Shown: positions 1 through 9,427, numbered from the stretch's first letter. The stretch: 64,000 nucleotides of DNA from Bremerella cremea (GCF_003335505.1 NZ_QPEX01000011.1:248001-312000), one strand, 5' to 3'. A program made the numbers and translations. The notes: a model not told the origin generated them from the letters alone.

Positions 1-627
1 ACGACTAGCGAAAAGGCGACCGACTCGGAAGCCAAGCTTGCTCTGAAGCGAGCCGAGCTAATCTTGCGATCGATGGAAAGCAACGTCGAACGTCTGAAGT
101 CTTACGAAGCGGTCGTCGGTAAGCCGATGCTGCCCATCAAGGCCGATGCCTGGGTGAACGGCAAGCCTCTGACCACGGAAGAGCTGAAAGGCAAAGTCGT
201 TCTGTTCGACTTCTGGGCCATCTGGTGCGGACCTTGTATCGCCAGCTTCCCTCACTTGGTGGAACTGGAAAAGAAATACGGTGACGAAGGTTTCCAAGTC
301 ATTGGCATTACCCAGTACTACGGCTTCAACTGGCCAGAAGGTGCCGATCAACCGGGGCAAACCGAAGATGGCAAAGTGAACGCCAAAGAAGAGCAAACGG
401 CTCTGACCAAGCTGACCAAAAGGTACGAACTGAACTATCCCACGGCAGTTTTGGAAGATTCGGACGAGTTCTACCAGTACTATGCAGTCTCGGCGATTCC
501 GCACATGGTGCTCGTCGGTCGTGACGGCAAGGTGCAAAAGGTGAGTGCCGGGATGAGCGAATCGGTCGCCAAGAAGCTCGACGAGAAGATTCAAGAGCTT
601 CTCAAAGAGCCAGCCCCAGCGAAGTAA
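1..627 (+). CDS. Thioredoxin-fold (TlpA/AhpC-TSA-like) protein, 5' end outside window
   Basis: The frame is open from base 1, so the gene starts upstream and only the C-terminal part, just over 200 residues, is visible. A thioredoxin-like domain begins near VVGKPMLPIKADAWVNG and contains the redox motif WCGPC (within FWAIWCGPC) encoded near 225-240. A cis-proline segment, SAIPHMVLVG, follows near 495-520. This order is typical of TlpA/ResA-type thiol-disulfide oxidoreductases, which in Planctomycetes are usually exported and often have long N-terminal extensions. The signal peptide, if any, lies outside the window. A strong hairpin terminator follows. The redox role is inferred from the family; the substrate is unknown. 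Confidence 0.88.
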   Translation, partial: TTSEKATDSEAKLALKRAELILRSMESNVERLKSYEAVVGKPMLPIKADAWVNGKPLTTEELKGKVVLFDFWAIWCGPCIASFPHLVELEKKYGDEGFQVIGITQYYGFNWPEGADQPGQTEDGKVNAKEEQTALTKLTKRYELNYPTAVLEDSDEFYQYYAVSAIPHMVLVGRDGKVQKVSAGMSESVAKKLDEKIQELLKEPAPAK

Positions 628-653
628 GCAGCGGGCCAGCCTCGTTTACAGAT

Positions 654-694
654 AGCCAAGGCGATCGAGCTGACTCGGTCGCCTTGGCTTTTTC
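654..694 (+). terminator. Rho-independent terminator after the thioredoxin-fold gene
   Basis: The arms AGCCAAGGCGA (654-664) and TCGCCTTGGCT (679-689) are perfect complements and are followed by a T-rich run (TTTTTCTT). It lies 27 bases after the stop codon of the thioredoxin-fold gene and could also serve the opposing epmB gene. Confidence 0.8.
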
Positions 695-715
695 TTGCGA
701 AGGGGGAACAGCCTA

Positions 716-1762
716 CTAAGCGATGATCCGTTTGCTTGTGTCGCCAGCAATTTCTTCCACGTAACGTGGGACCAGGTAGCCAGGCAGCGAGCTTCGCATG
801 GTTGCGACAATCTGCAAACCTTGGGCCCGCTCGACCTGGAAATGGGCCGCGCCGGCAACGCGGTCGAGCTGATGCAGGTAATACGGCATCACCCGACAAG
901 CGAACAGGCGTTCGGAAAGTTCGATCAAAGTTGCCGCGTCGTCGTTCACACCACGCAGCAACACCGTTTGATTCATTAGCGGAACGCCAGCCTCGGCCAG
1001 GCGTCCCAGGGCGGCAGCGACATCGTCCCCCAGTTCGTGCGGATGGTTCGCATGAACCACCATTATTGGCCGTAACCTGGTTTCGGTAAGCCAGGCCAAC
1101 AGGTCGTCGTTCACCCGGCTGGGGATCATAATCGGCAAGCGAGTATGGATTCTTAGCCGCTGAACGTGGCTGGCTTGGGCGATTTTGTGAGAAAGTTGCC
1201 GTAAAATCGGATCGCTCAACGTCAACGGATCGCCGCCGGAAAGCAAGATTTCCTGGATCGAGGCGTCCTCGGCAATCGCCGCCAAAGCGGGTTCCCAGGC
1301 CTCTAAGCCCTTAGGACTTTCTCCATAAGGAAAGTGCCGCCGAAAGCAATATCGGCAATGAACTGCACATGCCCCGGTCGTTATCATCAAAGCCCGACCG
1401 TGATACTTTTGTAGCAACCCTGGCGTTAGGGTCGCTTCATGATCGCCGACAGGATTTGTTGTAAATCCTTCTGTGGCAATAGTTTCTTGCTCGGAAGGCA
1501 GCACTTGCCGCAGCAGTGGGTCGCTAGCATCGCCCGGCTGCATCTTCGCGGCGAACTCGCGGGGGACGAAAAGGGGAAAGTCCTTGGTCGCCGGCAAGCC
1601 GCTCGCGACGGCCTCGACCGGCAGTTCGAGATAGCGGCACAAAGCATCTAAGCTGCGAAAGGCGGCCTTCATCGAGCTACGCCAACCCTCGCTAGGCGAC
1701 GGGACCTCGCGCGCGATACAATTGCCACTCGCAGATTGCGTTTCGGTAGTTACAATGTTCAT
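716..1762 (-). CDS. epmB: EF-P beta-lysylation protein EpmB (lysine 2,3-aminomutase family)
   Basis: This 348-residue radical-SAM protein has the length expected for EpmB/YjeK. The cluster motif CAVHCRYCF (C-x3-C-x2-C) lies at about residue 130, followed by LLSGGDPLTL, the glycine-rich SAM contact. The C-terminal segment, with an SK near the end, matches the region that carries the PLP lysine in this family. In EpmB-containing bacteria the enzyme converts alpha-lysine to beta-lysine, which EpmA attaches to elongation factor P. The assignment over a free-lysine aminomutase rests on length and on its divergent neighbour, which is the EF-P gene itself. The ATG at 1762 gives an 89-base gap to the EF-P start, so the two may share a regulatory region. 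No epmA is in the window. Confidence 0.85.
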   Translation of the reverse strand: MNIVTTETQSASGNCIAREVPSPSEGWRSSMKAAFRSLDALCRYLELPVEAVASGLPATKDFPLFVPREFAAKMQPGDASDPLLRQVLPSEQETIATEGFTTNPVGDHEATLTPGLLQKYHGRALMITTGACAVHCRYCFRRHFPYGESPKGLEAWEPALAAIAEDASIQEILLSGGDPLTLSDPILRQLSHKIAQASHVQRLRIHTRLPIMIPSRVNDDLLAWLTETRLRPIMVVHANHPHELGDDVAAALGRLAEAGVPLMNQTVLLRGVNDDAATLIELSERLFACRVMPYYLHQLDRVAGAAHFQVERAQGLQIVATMRSSLPGYLVPRYVEEIAGDTSKRIIA

Positions 1763-1850
1763 CTTTCCATTTTACAACATTGCCCAGACCCAACAGGGGT
1801 CTTCAGGGCTTTGGATAGACGACGGATATCTTTTTTCAGCGAGTCCCCCA

Positions 1851-2417
1851 GTGCAATACAGTACCAGCGATTTTCGTAAAGGTTTGAAAGTCCAGATCGA
1901 CGGCGAACCCTACATCATGTCCGAGTGCAACTTTGTGAAGCCGGGCAAGGGAAACGCCTTGTACAAGTGTCGGTTGAAGAACTTGATCCGAGGTACCACG
2001 TTGGATCGGACCTACCGCGGTGGCGAACAGTTGGAATCGGCCGACGTGGAAGAAACCGACGTGCAGTTCTTGTACAAGCAAGGGGAAACGTGGGTCTTCA
2101 TGGACAACACCACCTTCGAGCAGTACGAGCTAGACGCCGATGCCGTGGGGGACGGGTGGAAGTTCCTGAAGGACGGCATGAAGTGCATGATGACGTTGTT
2201 TAACGGTAACCCGCTGGACATGACCCCGCCGATCCAAGTCGAAATGGAAGTCACCTACTGCGAACCAGGTGCCAAGGGCAACACGGCCACCAACGTGACC
2301 AAGCCCGCCACCATTGAAACGGGTGCCGAAATCCAAGTCCCCGCTTTCGTGAACCTGGGAGACGTCATCCGAGTTGATACTCGTGATGGTTCCTACGTGG
2401 AACGCGTGAAGAAATAA
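1851..2417 (+). CDS. efp: Elongation factor P
   Basis: EF-P binds between the ribosomal P and E sites and relieves stalling on polyproline stretches. I chose the GTG at 1851 because it gives 188 residues, the standard EF-P length, and begins MQYSTSDFRKG, where the KOW-like N-terminal domain should begin. An upstream ATG at 1722 in the same frame would add an unrelated 43-residue tail overlapping epmB. The loop KPGKGNA carries Lys33, the position modified by beta-lysylation in E. coli (Lys34). The two OB domains follow, ending in VRVDTRDGSYVERVKK-type sequence with IRVDTRDG visible. The EpmB gene next door supports beta-lysylation of this lysine. Confidence 0.95.
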   Translation: MQYSTSDFRKGLKVQIDGEPYIMSECNFVKPGKGNALYKCRLKNLIRGTTLDRTYRGGEQLESADVEETDVQFLYKQGETWVFMDNTTFEQYELDADAVGDGWKFLKDGMKCMMTLFNGNPLDMTPPIQVEMEVTYCEPGAKGNTATNVTKPATIETGAEIQVPAFVNLGDVIRVDTRDGSYVERVKK

Positions 2418-2445
2418 GCGTTTCGCTTCCAGTAACCGCTCAACC

Positions 2446-2478
2446 AAAAACGCCTGGCCTCGCTGCCAGGCGTTTTTC
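2446..2478 (+). terminator. Terminator downstream of efp
   Basis: AAAAACGCCTGGC and GCCAGGCGTTTTT form a perfect stem with a six-base loop, ending in a T run. It is symmetric, so it can serve efp on the plus strand and the metallophosphoesterase gene converging on the minus strand. Confidence 0.88.
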
Positions 2479-2506
2479 TTAGGAGGGGCTAGTTGCGGAC
2501 GAGTGA

Positions 2507-4006
2507 TTAGCGTTTGGGGGGCCCTAGGCCGCCAGCGTTTCTCCGCAACTCGGCGGGCTCGGCGAAGTGGGTGGGTTTCGCCAAACCGTGTAGCTGCAAG
2601 CACTTGCTGAATTTATCGAATGTCGAATTGAGGACCGTACACAAGAAGATCGGAAGGTCTTTCTGGGTGATCGGTGTGCTACTAACTTGGTAGAACTGCC
2701 GATAGGCTTCTGCGGCACGGCTTTGCGGAGCCAGCCGCATTTTGGTGAACAGCCGATTAATCGACGGCGCCGTGACTCGCTCGATGCCGTACGACGCACG
2801 GGCATCGTATTCTTGCTGCCAACTTAACGTGGCATGCTGTGCTGCTGCCAGGTCGCCGTAATGCACTTGCCAGTTAGTAACGACCGCTGTTTGGTCGTCG
2901 ACTTGAAAAACTTGAAACGCCGGATTGTTGCCAAAGATGGGACTGACTGCTGGGGCAATCTTGTGCAGCAAGATTGGCTCGCCTTGGATGCGGTCGACGC
3001 GGTAGTCGTCCATGTGCGTGTGGCCAGTAAAGGAAACGTGGAGGACATCGCGGTACTCGTCGATCAGCGCCAGGTAACGCGTGGTGAACTCTGCCGTCCA
3101 CAATTCAGCCGCTTTGCTTTTTCCGCTGTCTTGCTCTTCCACATAACTATCGAGCCCTGGCGGAACGTGCATCAACAGCCAAACTCGCTTCTGTTCGGCT
3201 CGGGCCTGTGCTAGTTCTTCTTTCAGCCACGCCATCATGGCCCTTCCTGGTTGGGGGCCGGGGGCTGTGCAATCGCAACAGTTTTGCTTCCCCGGGGCAT
3301 GATACGCGCAGCAATAACTGCCTGACCAAAACACCGAGTTCAAAACCAACAACCGATCGGCTGGCAAGCCAGGCAGCTCGGCACGAAACGCCCCCAGTGA
3401 CGCGAACGATTGCGAGAACGTTTCTGCCTCGACCGTGTCGCGCAACAGCGGTTGCCAAACTTTCGCGAACGACGCCAGGAATGGCCCCCCAGGCTGAATC
3501 CAGTAGTCGCCGCAATACGAATCTTCGTTCCCCAGGGTTGCCAGCACCGGAGTTTGGGGAAAACGTTTTCCAAATTCACAGGCCACAACTGCCAATGCTT
3601 GCTTGGTGAAATCGCGATAGGCCTGCGGGTTCTCGGCAATCGTCTCTGGGGCCAGTCGATCGTACTGGGCTTGCCAGTCGTGGGCTAAGAAGTCGCCAGG
3701 GTACAGCACGAAGGCAGGCTGCGGCTGGCACACTTTGGCGGCATCGAGGGCCGAGGTCATCAGCGTGTAGTTGCTATCTTGCCCATAAGAAACCGGCGGC
3801 TGCTTGAGCGAATCGAAGTACGCTCCCCACCGCTCGGCAGGAAGCTGCTGCAAGGTGTGAAACTGCTCCCGACTTACCCCAGCCATCGGGTTGAAATGAA
3901 TGTCGGAGATCACCAGGAACTCCGCCGCTTGAGCAGAAACCAGCAGCCAGAACCAGCAGAAGCACGGGATGACCCAACGAAAGATTCGGCGGCTTACATG
4001 CTGCAT
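2507..4006 (-). CDS. Exported calcineurin-like metallophosphoesterase (sphingomyelinase-like)
   Basis: This 499-residue protein has an N-terminal hydrophobic signal segment (WVIPCFCWFWLLVSAQA). The metallophosphoesterase signatures appear in order: D35-x-H37 in SDIHFNP, YPGDF near residue 100, GNED near 160 in place of the usual GNHD/GNHE, MHVPPG near 280, and GHTH near 327. These residues bind the two-metal centre that hydrolyses phosphodiesters or phosphomonoesters. The Cys-rich region in the middle (SYCCAYHAPGKQNCCDC) and overall length resemble acid-sphingomyelinase-like phosphodiesterases. The substrate is not known. The protein probably acts outside the cytoplasmic membrane. Confidence 0.82.
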   Translation of the reverse strand: MQHVSRRIFRWVIPCFCWFWLLVSAQAAEFLVISDIHFNPMAGVSREQFHTLQQLPAERWGAYFDSLKQPPVSYGQDSNYTLMTSALDAAKVCQPQPAFVLYPGDFLAHDWQAQYDRLAPETIAENPQAYRDFTKQALAVVACEFGKRFPQTPVLATLGNEDSYCGDYWIQPGGPFLASFAKVWQPLLRDTVEAETFSQSFASLGAFRAELPGLPADRLLVLNSVFWSGSYCCAYHAPGKQNCCDCTAPGPQPGRAMMAWLKEELAQARAEQKRVWLLMHVPPGLDSYVEEQDSGKSKAAELWTAEFTTRYLALIDEYRDVLHVSFTGHTHMDDYRVDRIQGEPILLHKIAPAVSPIFGNNPAFQVFQVDDQTAVVTNWQVHYGDLAAAQHATLSWQQEYDARASYGIERVTAPSINRLFTKMRLAPQSRAAEAYRQFYQVSSTPITQKDLPIFLCTVLNSTFDKFSKCLQLHGLAKPTHFAEPAELRRNAGGLGPPKR

Positions 4007-4243
4007 TCGGATTCGGCCTACTGAAATTAGGAGTTAACGGCGAGCGACAACGCCTATCATCCCTGATTCGTTCGATACCGTGCAACTATCCTTTTCGCAA
4101 CGACGTCACGAGATTGCCGAACACCCTATTCGTTGCCTGGCAGTCAGACGCGTCTTGCGTCACCTGTTTGGAAAGCAGACATCAACGAAATGGATACTGC
4201 AGAAGGCAAGGAAGACGAAGAAAAACACTAAGCAATTTGCGTG

Positions 4244-5224
4244 TTAACGCTGGATGGTAGGGAACGCTTGATCGACGACCGGTCGAAAGCCAAACGCTTG
4301 TCGTAGGACCGGTCCCGATTGTTGATAGGCTTTGTCGATCTCTTGCCAATCGATATTCTTCAGCAACGGGTTGTCGTTTTTTTTCCGGAGATCAAAGCCT
4401 ACCTGCATGGTCATGCTGATGATTTGGTTGACCGCAGCATTGACGTCTTTTTGGGTTGGTGCTCCCTCGGAGGTTTGCTCTTTCTTTCCCGTGATCACGG
4501 TGAAGTCGGCTGGCATCGTTTTGAGATCAGGAAACGGAGGCCAGGGCGGAATTGAATCGTCGTTCAAGGAAAGATTGGCCAAGATAACCTGCGCTTTGCC
4601 TGTGAGGAGCGATCGCATCTCGAACCGCCGCAACGTGTATGGGGGATGGCGATCGAACGTAATCAATACGTCGAAGCCGCCGGTAGCGCTGATCGTGCGG
4701 ACGAGCCAATTGCCGTTTGCATCTTGCTCGACGACGGGACGACCAGCCCGACGATTGATGAGCGTGGAGAGGTCAATTTCAATGCCGTTGCCTAGATTTG
4801 TGGGGTTGTTGCCAAACATTAAGTTTACTTCTGGTTGCGAGGCCTCTCCACGTCGAAGTATCAATTGAGGCTGCTTGCCGTTGGCGAGCACTAACTCGTG
4901 ACTCGATATTCGACTGAGCATCCCTTGATTCTGGGATGCAAAATACGCTGGCGTTTGCCAGGCCGTACTGCTCATGAGAAATCCAACCGGTTGATTATGG
5001 GCCCACTGGACATCGAACCGCATCGGATATTCCCATTCCTTATGAAGCCAGGCCCATAATGTGAACCGTGCGTTTCGGATCTGATTGTTTTTCGGCGAGA
5101 GAACGGGTATCGAGTCGAGCAACTCATTTAACGTTGGCGTGCGAACGTTGGATTCGTCTGCGCTGGCAGGCAAAGCCAGCATAGCGAGCATTAAAACGGC
5201 GAGAAGCTGGCAATGGCGTGGCAT
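4244..5224 (-). CDS. Exported protein of unknown function
   Basis: This 326-residue protein has a clear signal peptide (LLAVLMLAMLALPASA, cleavage near residue 22). I recognise no catalytic motif. The composition is that of a globular soluble periplasmic protein with repeated beta-type stretches. It may resemble outer-membrane lipoprotein carrier folds (LolA/LppX-like), judging from segments such as FDVLITFDRHPPYTLRRFEMRS, but that is a guess from appearance. It sits between the vWA lipoprotein and metallophosphoesterase genes on the same strand, with gaps over 200 bases, so it is probably transcribed separately. Confidence 0.7.
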   Translation of the reverse strand: MPRHCQLLAVLMLAMLALPASADESNVRTPTLNELLDSIPVLSPKNNQIRNARFTLWAWLHKEWEYPMRFDVQWAHNQPVGFLMSSTAWQTPAYFASQNQGMLSRISSHELVLANGKQPQLILRRGEASQPEVNLMFGNNPTNLGNGIEIDLSTLINRRAGRPVVEQDANGNWLVRTISATGGFDVLITFDRHPPYTLRRFEMRSLLTGKAQVILANLSLNDDSIPPWPPFPDLKTMPADFTVITGKKEQTSEGAPTQKDVNAAVNQIISMTMQVGFDLRKKNDNPLLKNIDWQEIDKAYQQSGPVLRQAFGFRPVVDQAFPTIQR

Positions 5225-5374
5225 CGAGGCGTCCTTGCTAGCACAATGTGGTCGTTAGTGGGGTAGTAACTCCTTCGGAGGATATCATTTTTCTACATTG
5301 CTACTAGATCAATCTGCACGGTTAGTGGGTTCGCGGTGTCCTTCCCACAAACTTCATACCGTGTTGCCCAGGCA

Positions 5375-5412
5375 AACAAAAAAACGCTCAGCCGAAGTGA
5401 CCGAGCGTTTTC
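5375..5412 (-). terminator. Terminator of the vWA lipoprotein gene
   Basis: Read on the minus strand, AAAACGCTC and GAGCGTTTT form a nine-base-pair stem followed by a run of T residues (TTTTTTTG). It lies about 25 bases beyond the vWA gene's stop codon. Confidence 0.82.
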
Positions 5413-5437
5413 ACAGGACTTGTCGTTGCGATCGCGG

Positions 5438-7543
5438 TTACTTCTGCACCGCTTCGATTTTGCGGACCATTTCTAAAAACTCTTGCCGGTACGAACTGCC
5501 TGGGCCGTCGACGTTCGAGGCGACCAGTTCTTCGATTTCGGCGAAGTTGGTGTCGGTGTGGAAACGATCGCCGCGAAGTTTTAAGCCAAACATCGCCACG
5601 GCTGAAGCAAACTGGAAGTCGCCACTAGACTGATTGAATTGGTGTCCTTCATCGACCACCGGGTAGCTCATCAGCGTGCTGACGTCTTCTTCCGGCTGTT
5701 TGTAACGCAGCTTCAAGGTCATCAGCTCGTTCGACTTGGCGGCTTTGGTAGGCTTGCGCTCGGTCTGGTACTTCAGATCGTCCACCATCGGCTCGACGGC
5801 GGCCAGTTCTTCGTTGCCTTGGGTGGGGACGATTTCGTAAAAGGCGGTTACCGTGTGCCCAGCCCCGATTTCCCCGGCGTCCTTTTTGTCGTCGTTGAAA
5901 TCCTGGGCGGCCAGGATGCGGTTTTCGTAACCGACTAGGCGATACGAAGCGACCTTCTGCGGATTGAACTCGATTTGAATCTTCACGTCTTTGGCGATCG
6001 TTAGCAGCGTGCCGCTCATCTGTTCGACCAGCACCTTTTTCGCTTCCTTGTCGTTATCGATGAACGAGTAATTACCGTTGGCTTTGTTCGAGAGTTGTTC
6101 GAGCATCGAGTCGTTGTGATTGCCGATGCCGAAACCAAGGATGCTCAGGTAAATGTTCTTCTTGGCTTGCTCGGCCGCCATTTCCACCAAGCCGCCGGTG
6201 CTCGTTTCGCCGACGTTGAAATCGCCGTCGGTGCAAAGGATCACCCGGTTCGTGCCACCCTGGATGAAGTTTTCCGTCGCGGTTTTGTAAGCCAGTTGAA
6301 TCCCTTGCCCGCCATTGGTCGAACCGCCCGCTTGTAGGTGATCGAGAGCGGCCAGAATTGTCGCTTTGTCGTATCCGTAGGTCGGCTCCAGGACCATGCC
6401 AGCGGCACCAGCGTAGACGACGATCGAAACCTTGTCGTTTTCTCCCAACTGATCGACGAGCATCTTCATGCCCTTCTTGAGCAGCGGTAGCTTGTTCGCT
6501 GAATTCATCGAGCCGGAGACGTCCAGCAGGAACACAATGTTGCTGGCCGGGCGTGCTTGGGTGTCGATCTCTTTCCCCTTGATGCCTACCCGCACCAAGC
6601 GGTGCGCTGGGTTCCAGGGGCAACTGGCCACTTCGACATTGGCCGCGAAGGGGTGTTCGTCGGTCGGCTGGGCGTAGTCGTACTGGAAGTAGTTGACCAG
6701 TTCCTCGACACGCACGGCGTCCCGGGGGGGTAGCTGGTTAAACTGGCTGAGGTACGAGCGAATCTTCGAGTAAGAAGCCGTATCGACATCGATCGAGAAA
6801 GTCGAGAGCGGCTGATCGGCGACCGTGATGAAGTTGTTCTCTTCAATCGGTTGAAACTTGTCGCCACCCTCGCCAGGACCGACGCCATCGCTTGGTGGAT
6901 TGCCAGTCACTCCGCCGATTGCTGGGATGGTGTTGCCGGAAGTCTGTGGTGTGAATTCAGACTCAGGCTTCGCCAGGTCGCGACTTCTGCGCGTCCTGAC
7001 TGCGGCGGAGGCAGGGACCTCGGCCAGCGATTCCTTCATCTCTACACCGTAGCCGCCGTAACCAGCGTCATTGCGGATGCCACCGTATGGATCGGAAGGA
7101 GCTGTGCTTGGGCCATTAATTGAGAAGCCAAAACCTGTGCCTGACAGACTATCGCCACCATCATAGCCGCCGCCGCCCATGCCACCCATTCCGCCACCCA
7201 TCCTCGCAGGAGCCGAACGATCGCTTGGTGCAGGGCCATACCCTCCAGCAGTCTCGGTACCGTTTGATTGATCGAATCCTGCTGGGAGGCGTAGCTCGTC
7301 GATCTCAAGTTGTTCTGGATCAGAAGTCGAATACGTTTGTGCGTTCTTTTTCGCTTCAGTCGCGCGATTGTTGAGCTCCAGCGGACGTTCTAATAGTGCC
7401 TTATCAACAACCTGAACCTTCGAGTTACTTGAGTTACTTGCTTCCGCGCCGGGGGCGGAATCGACCGCCGATTGCGGTTGAGCACCACAGCCCCAGATCG
7501 CGACGCCAAGCAGCAAGGGGGTTAGAATCCATGTCTTTTTCAT
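5438..7543 (-). CDS. von Willebrand factor A domain lipoprotein (YfbK-like)
   Basis: The start at 7543 gives MKKTWILTPLL followed by the lipobox GVAIWGC, so this is a lipoprotein of 701 residues; an upstream in-frame start would bury the signal. The first 250 residues are low-complexity, with a Gly/Met-rich stretch (GGGMGGMGGGGYDGG). A conserved N-terminal vWF_N-like segment follows (FSIDVDTASY...VRVEELVNYF). The vWA domain carries the MIDAS motif DVSGSMNS and the acidic TDGDFN. The C-terminal part (LKLRYKQPEEDVS) matches the DUF3520 region of YfbK-type proteins. In this family the vWA domain is expected to bind protein partners through a divalent metal at the outer face of a membrane. The exact partner is unknown. 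Confidence 0.9.
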   Translation of the reverse strand: MKKTWILTPLLLGVAIWGCGAQPQSAVDSAPGAEASNSSNSKVQVVDKALLERPLELNNRATEAKKNAQTYSTSDPEQLEIDELRLPAGFDQSNGTETAGGYGPAPSDRSAPARMGGGMGGMGGGGYDGGDSLSGTGFGFSINGPSTAPSDPYGGIRNDAGYGGYGVEMKESLAEVPASAAVRTRRSRDLAKPESEFTPQTSGNTIPAIGGVTGNPPSDGVGPGEGGDKFQPIEENNFITVADQPLSTFSIDVDTASYSKIRSYLSQFNQLPPRDAVRVEELVNYFQYDYAQPTDEHPFAANVEVASCPWNPAHRLVRVGIKGKEIDTQARPASNIVFLLDVSGSMNSANKLPLLKKGMKMLVDQLGENDKVSIVVYAGAAGMVLEPTYGYDKATILAALDHLQAGGSTNGGQGIQLAYKTATENFIQGGTNRVILCTDGDFNVGETSTGGLVEMAAEQAKKNIYLSILGFGIGNHNDSMLEQLSNKANGNYSFIDNDKEAKKVLVEQMSGTLLTIAKDVKIQIEFNPQKVASYRLVGYENRILAAQDFNDDKKDAGEIGAGHTVTAFYEIVPTQGNEELAAVEPMVDDLKYQTERKPTKAAKSNELMTLKLRYKQPEEDVSTLMSYPVVDEGHQFNQSSGDFQFASAVAMFGLKLRGDRFHTDTNFAEIEELVASNVDGPGSSYRQEFLEMVRKIEAVQK

Positions 7544-7753
7544 CGTTCGAGATCCGCACAATTCGATTTTCGGATAAGTCATTCGCGTTTTACGTGAGCT
7601 CGAAAGGTAAGACGAGAGTGTCGCAGAGACCGTTTTCCCAGAATCAGAGTTTTTGGAAAATTTTAGAGGAGTGAGTAACTCGCTGTTTCTGGTGTTCGGT
7701 TGGAACCGCCCCCCTCTTGCTGAAAACTGAACACTGGAAACTTCAAACTAACT

Positions 7754-8473
7754 TCAGTATCGAGACAGATCTGCTAGCGAAACCCAATCGACCGGATCGG
7801 AAATCGAATCCGCGTTAAACATCGTATGGGTCAGAAGGGGAACTTGGCAGCGGGCTTCGAGTTCGCTGCGGTTCGATGCGCGGCTGGCGTCGTCTGGTTC
7901 AAGCGAGACGTCGTTGAGGACGATTCCAGCGATCGGCAGGCCGTTGCTGTACGAAGTGGCGGTGATCAGCGTTTGCAGGGTCTCGTTGATCACGCCCAAG
8001 CGATTCGCCGCCACGACCACCAGCGGGAAACCAAACTCGACGGCCAGGTCGGCTACGTAGTCTTTGTCTGACAGGGGCGACATCAGCCCGCCTGCCCCTT
8101 CGACCAAGATCAAATCGCAGTTTCCGGCCTCTTGCTGAGCGAACCAGAAGTGGAGGCCGGTTCGCAAAAGCCGCGTGTCGATTTCTTTGCCTTCAGCCCG
8201 AGCGGCCAGATGCGGGGCAAGTGGGGCCTTGAAAGTTTGGGGGCAAATGGCCTGCGGATCCCAAATTCGGCCTGACTTATCCCATAGCGTCCACACGTCT
8301 TCCCAGATCGGTTCTCCGTCGCGCCAAATCATGCCGCTGGCCGCCGGTTTGTAAACTCCAACCCGTTTACCGGCATTTCTGAGGCTTTCAGCGATCAAAC
8401 CGGCCACGTGGGTCTTGCCGACGCCCGTATTATTTCCGGTAATGAAGAGTCCCTGTGGTGGTTTTCTGTCCAT
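7754..8473 (-). CDS. bioD: Dethiobiotin synthetase BioD
   Basis: BioD uses ATP and CO2 to close the ureido ring of dethiobiotin from 7,8-diaminopelargonate in biotin synthesis. The start at 8473 (MDRKPPQGLFITG) gives 239 residues, the family length. Longer upstream frames would overlap the divergent aguB coding region. The P-loop GNNTGVGKT starts at about residue 12, and the second conserved segment VEGAGGLMSPL lies near 120. K-P-A-A-S-G, expected for substrate contact, follows the first helix. No other biotin gene is adjacent. The start codon lies 66 bases from the aguB start, so the two are divergently transcribed from a short shared spacer. Confidence 0.92.
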   Translation of the reverse strand: MDRKPPQGLFITGNNTGVGKTHVAGLIAESLRNAGKRVGVYKPAASGMIWRDGEPIWEDVWTLWDKSGRIWDPQAICPQTFKAPLAPHLAARAEGKEIDTRLLRTGLHFWFAQQEAGNCDLILVEGAGGLMSPLSDKDYVADLAVEFGFPLVVVAANRLGVINETLQTLITATSYSNGLPIAGIVLNDVSLEPDDASRASNRSELEARCQVPLLTHTMFNADSISDPVDWVSLADLSRY

Positions 8474-8539
8474 AGGGGAAAGGGTACCATTTTGCCAGTT
8501 CGCGTCCCAGGGTTTACACGAGGGAAAGAAGCCAGAAAG

Positions 8540-9427
8540 ATGAGCAAGCCGGAAAAGGTCAACGTCGCGGTCGTGCAGATGACTTGTACCGCCAACAAGC
8601 AGGCCAACGTCGATAAAGCGATTGAAAAGATCGCCGATGCCGCCCAAAAAGGGGCGAACATTGTTTGCCTGCAAGAGCTGTTTCCTGGGCTCTACTTCTG
8701 CCAGACGGAAGACCACATCCAATTCGAACTGGCCGAACCAATCCCCGGGCCAACCAGCCAGCGGATTCAAGCCGCCGCCAAAGAGCACGGCGTGGTCGTG
8801 GTGGCCTCGCTGTTCGAGAAGCGGGCCGAAGGGGTGTATCACAACACGGCCGCTGTGTTCGATGCCGATGGGGCGTTTCTGGGCATTTACCGCAAGATGC
8901 ACATTCCGGACGATCCCCACTACTACGAGAAGTTTTACTTCACGCCGGGGGATGTCGGTTTCCGGACGTTCGATACCAAGTTTGGCCGCGTGGGCGTTTG
9001 TATTTGCTGGGATCAGTGGTTCCCCGAAGCGGCCCGCTTGACGGCTTTAACCGGCGCTCAAATCTTGGTTTACCCAACCGCCATCGGCTGGCTGCATCCT
9101 GAAAAGGAAGAGTACGGTCCGGCTCAGGTTTCGGCTTGGGAGACGATGATGCGGAGCCATGCGATCGCCAACGGCGTGTTTGTGGCCGCACCCAACCGGG
9201 TTGGTATCGAAGAGAACATCGAGTTCTGGGGACATTCGTTCGTGGTCGATCCGACCGGAACGCTGCTGGAAGTGGCTTCGCACGACCAGGAAGAGACGTT
9301 GATTGTTGAATGCAATCTGGCTCAGATCGACTTCTCTCGCACGCATTGGCCTTTTCTACGCGACCGCCGCATCGACGCCTACAGCGGGCTGACCAAGCGG
9401 TTTATTGATGGGGATATCACCACATGA
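8540..9427 (+). CDS. aguB: N-carbamoylputrescine amidase
   Basis: This 295-residue member of the carbon-nitrogen hydrolase (nitrilase) superfamily starts at ATG 8540, the position where homologues begin (MSKPEKVNVAVVQM). The catalytic triad is visible: Glu in CLQELFPG, Lys in YRKMHIPDDP, and Cys in GVCICWDQWFPE. The sequence around the cysteine and the DDPHYYEKFYFTPGD loop are typical of N-carbamoylputrescine amidase. This enzyme releases putrescine, CO2 and ammonia from N-carbamoylputrescine. Its stop overlaps the start of the agmatine deiminase gene by four bases (ATGA), so the pathway's two enzymes are translationally coupled. Confidence 0.93.
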   Translation: MSKPEKVNVAVVQMTCTANKQANVDKAIEKIADAAQKGANIVCLQELFPGLYFCQTEDHIQFELAEPIPGPTSQRIQAAAKEHGVVVVASLFEKRAEGVYHNTAAVFDADGAFLGIYRKMHIPDDPHYYEKFYFTPGDVGFRTFDTKFGRVGVCICWDQWFPEAARLTALTGAQILVYPTAIGWLHPEKEEYGPAQVSAWETMMRSHAIANGVFVAAPNRVGIEENIEFWGHSFVVDPTGTLLEVASHDQEETLIVECNLAQIDFSRTHWPFLRDRRIDAYSGLTKRFIDGDITT

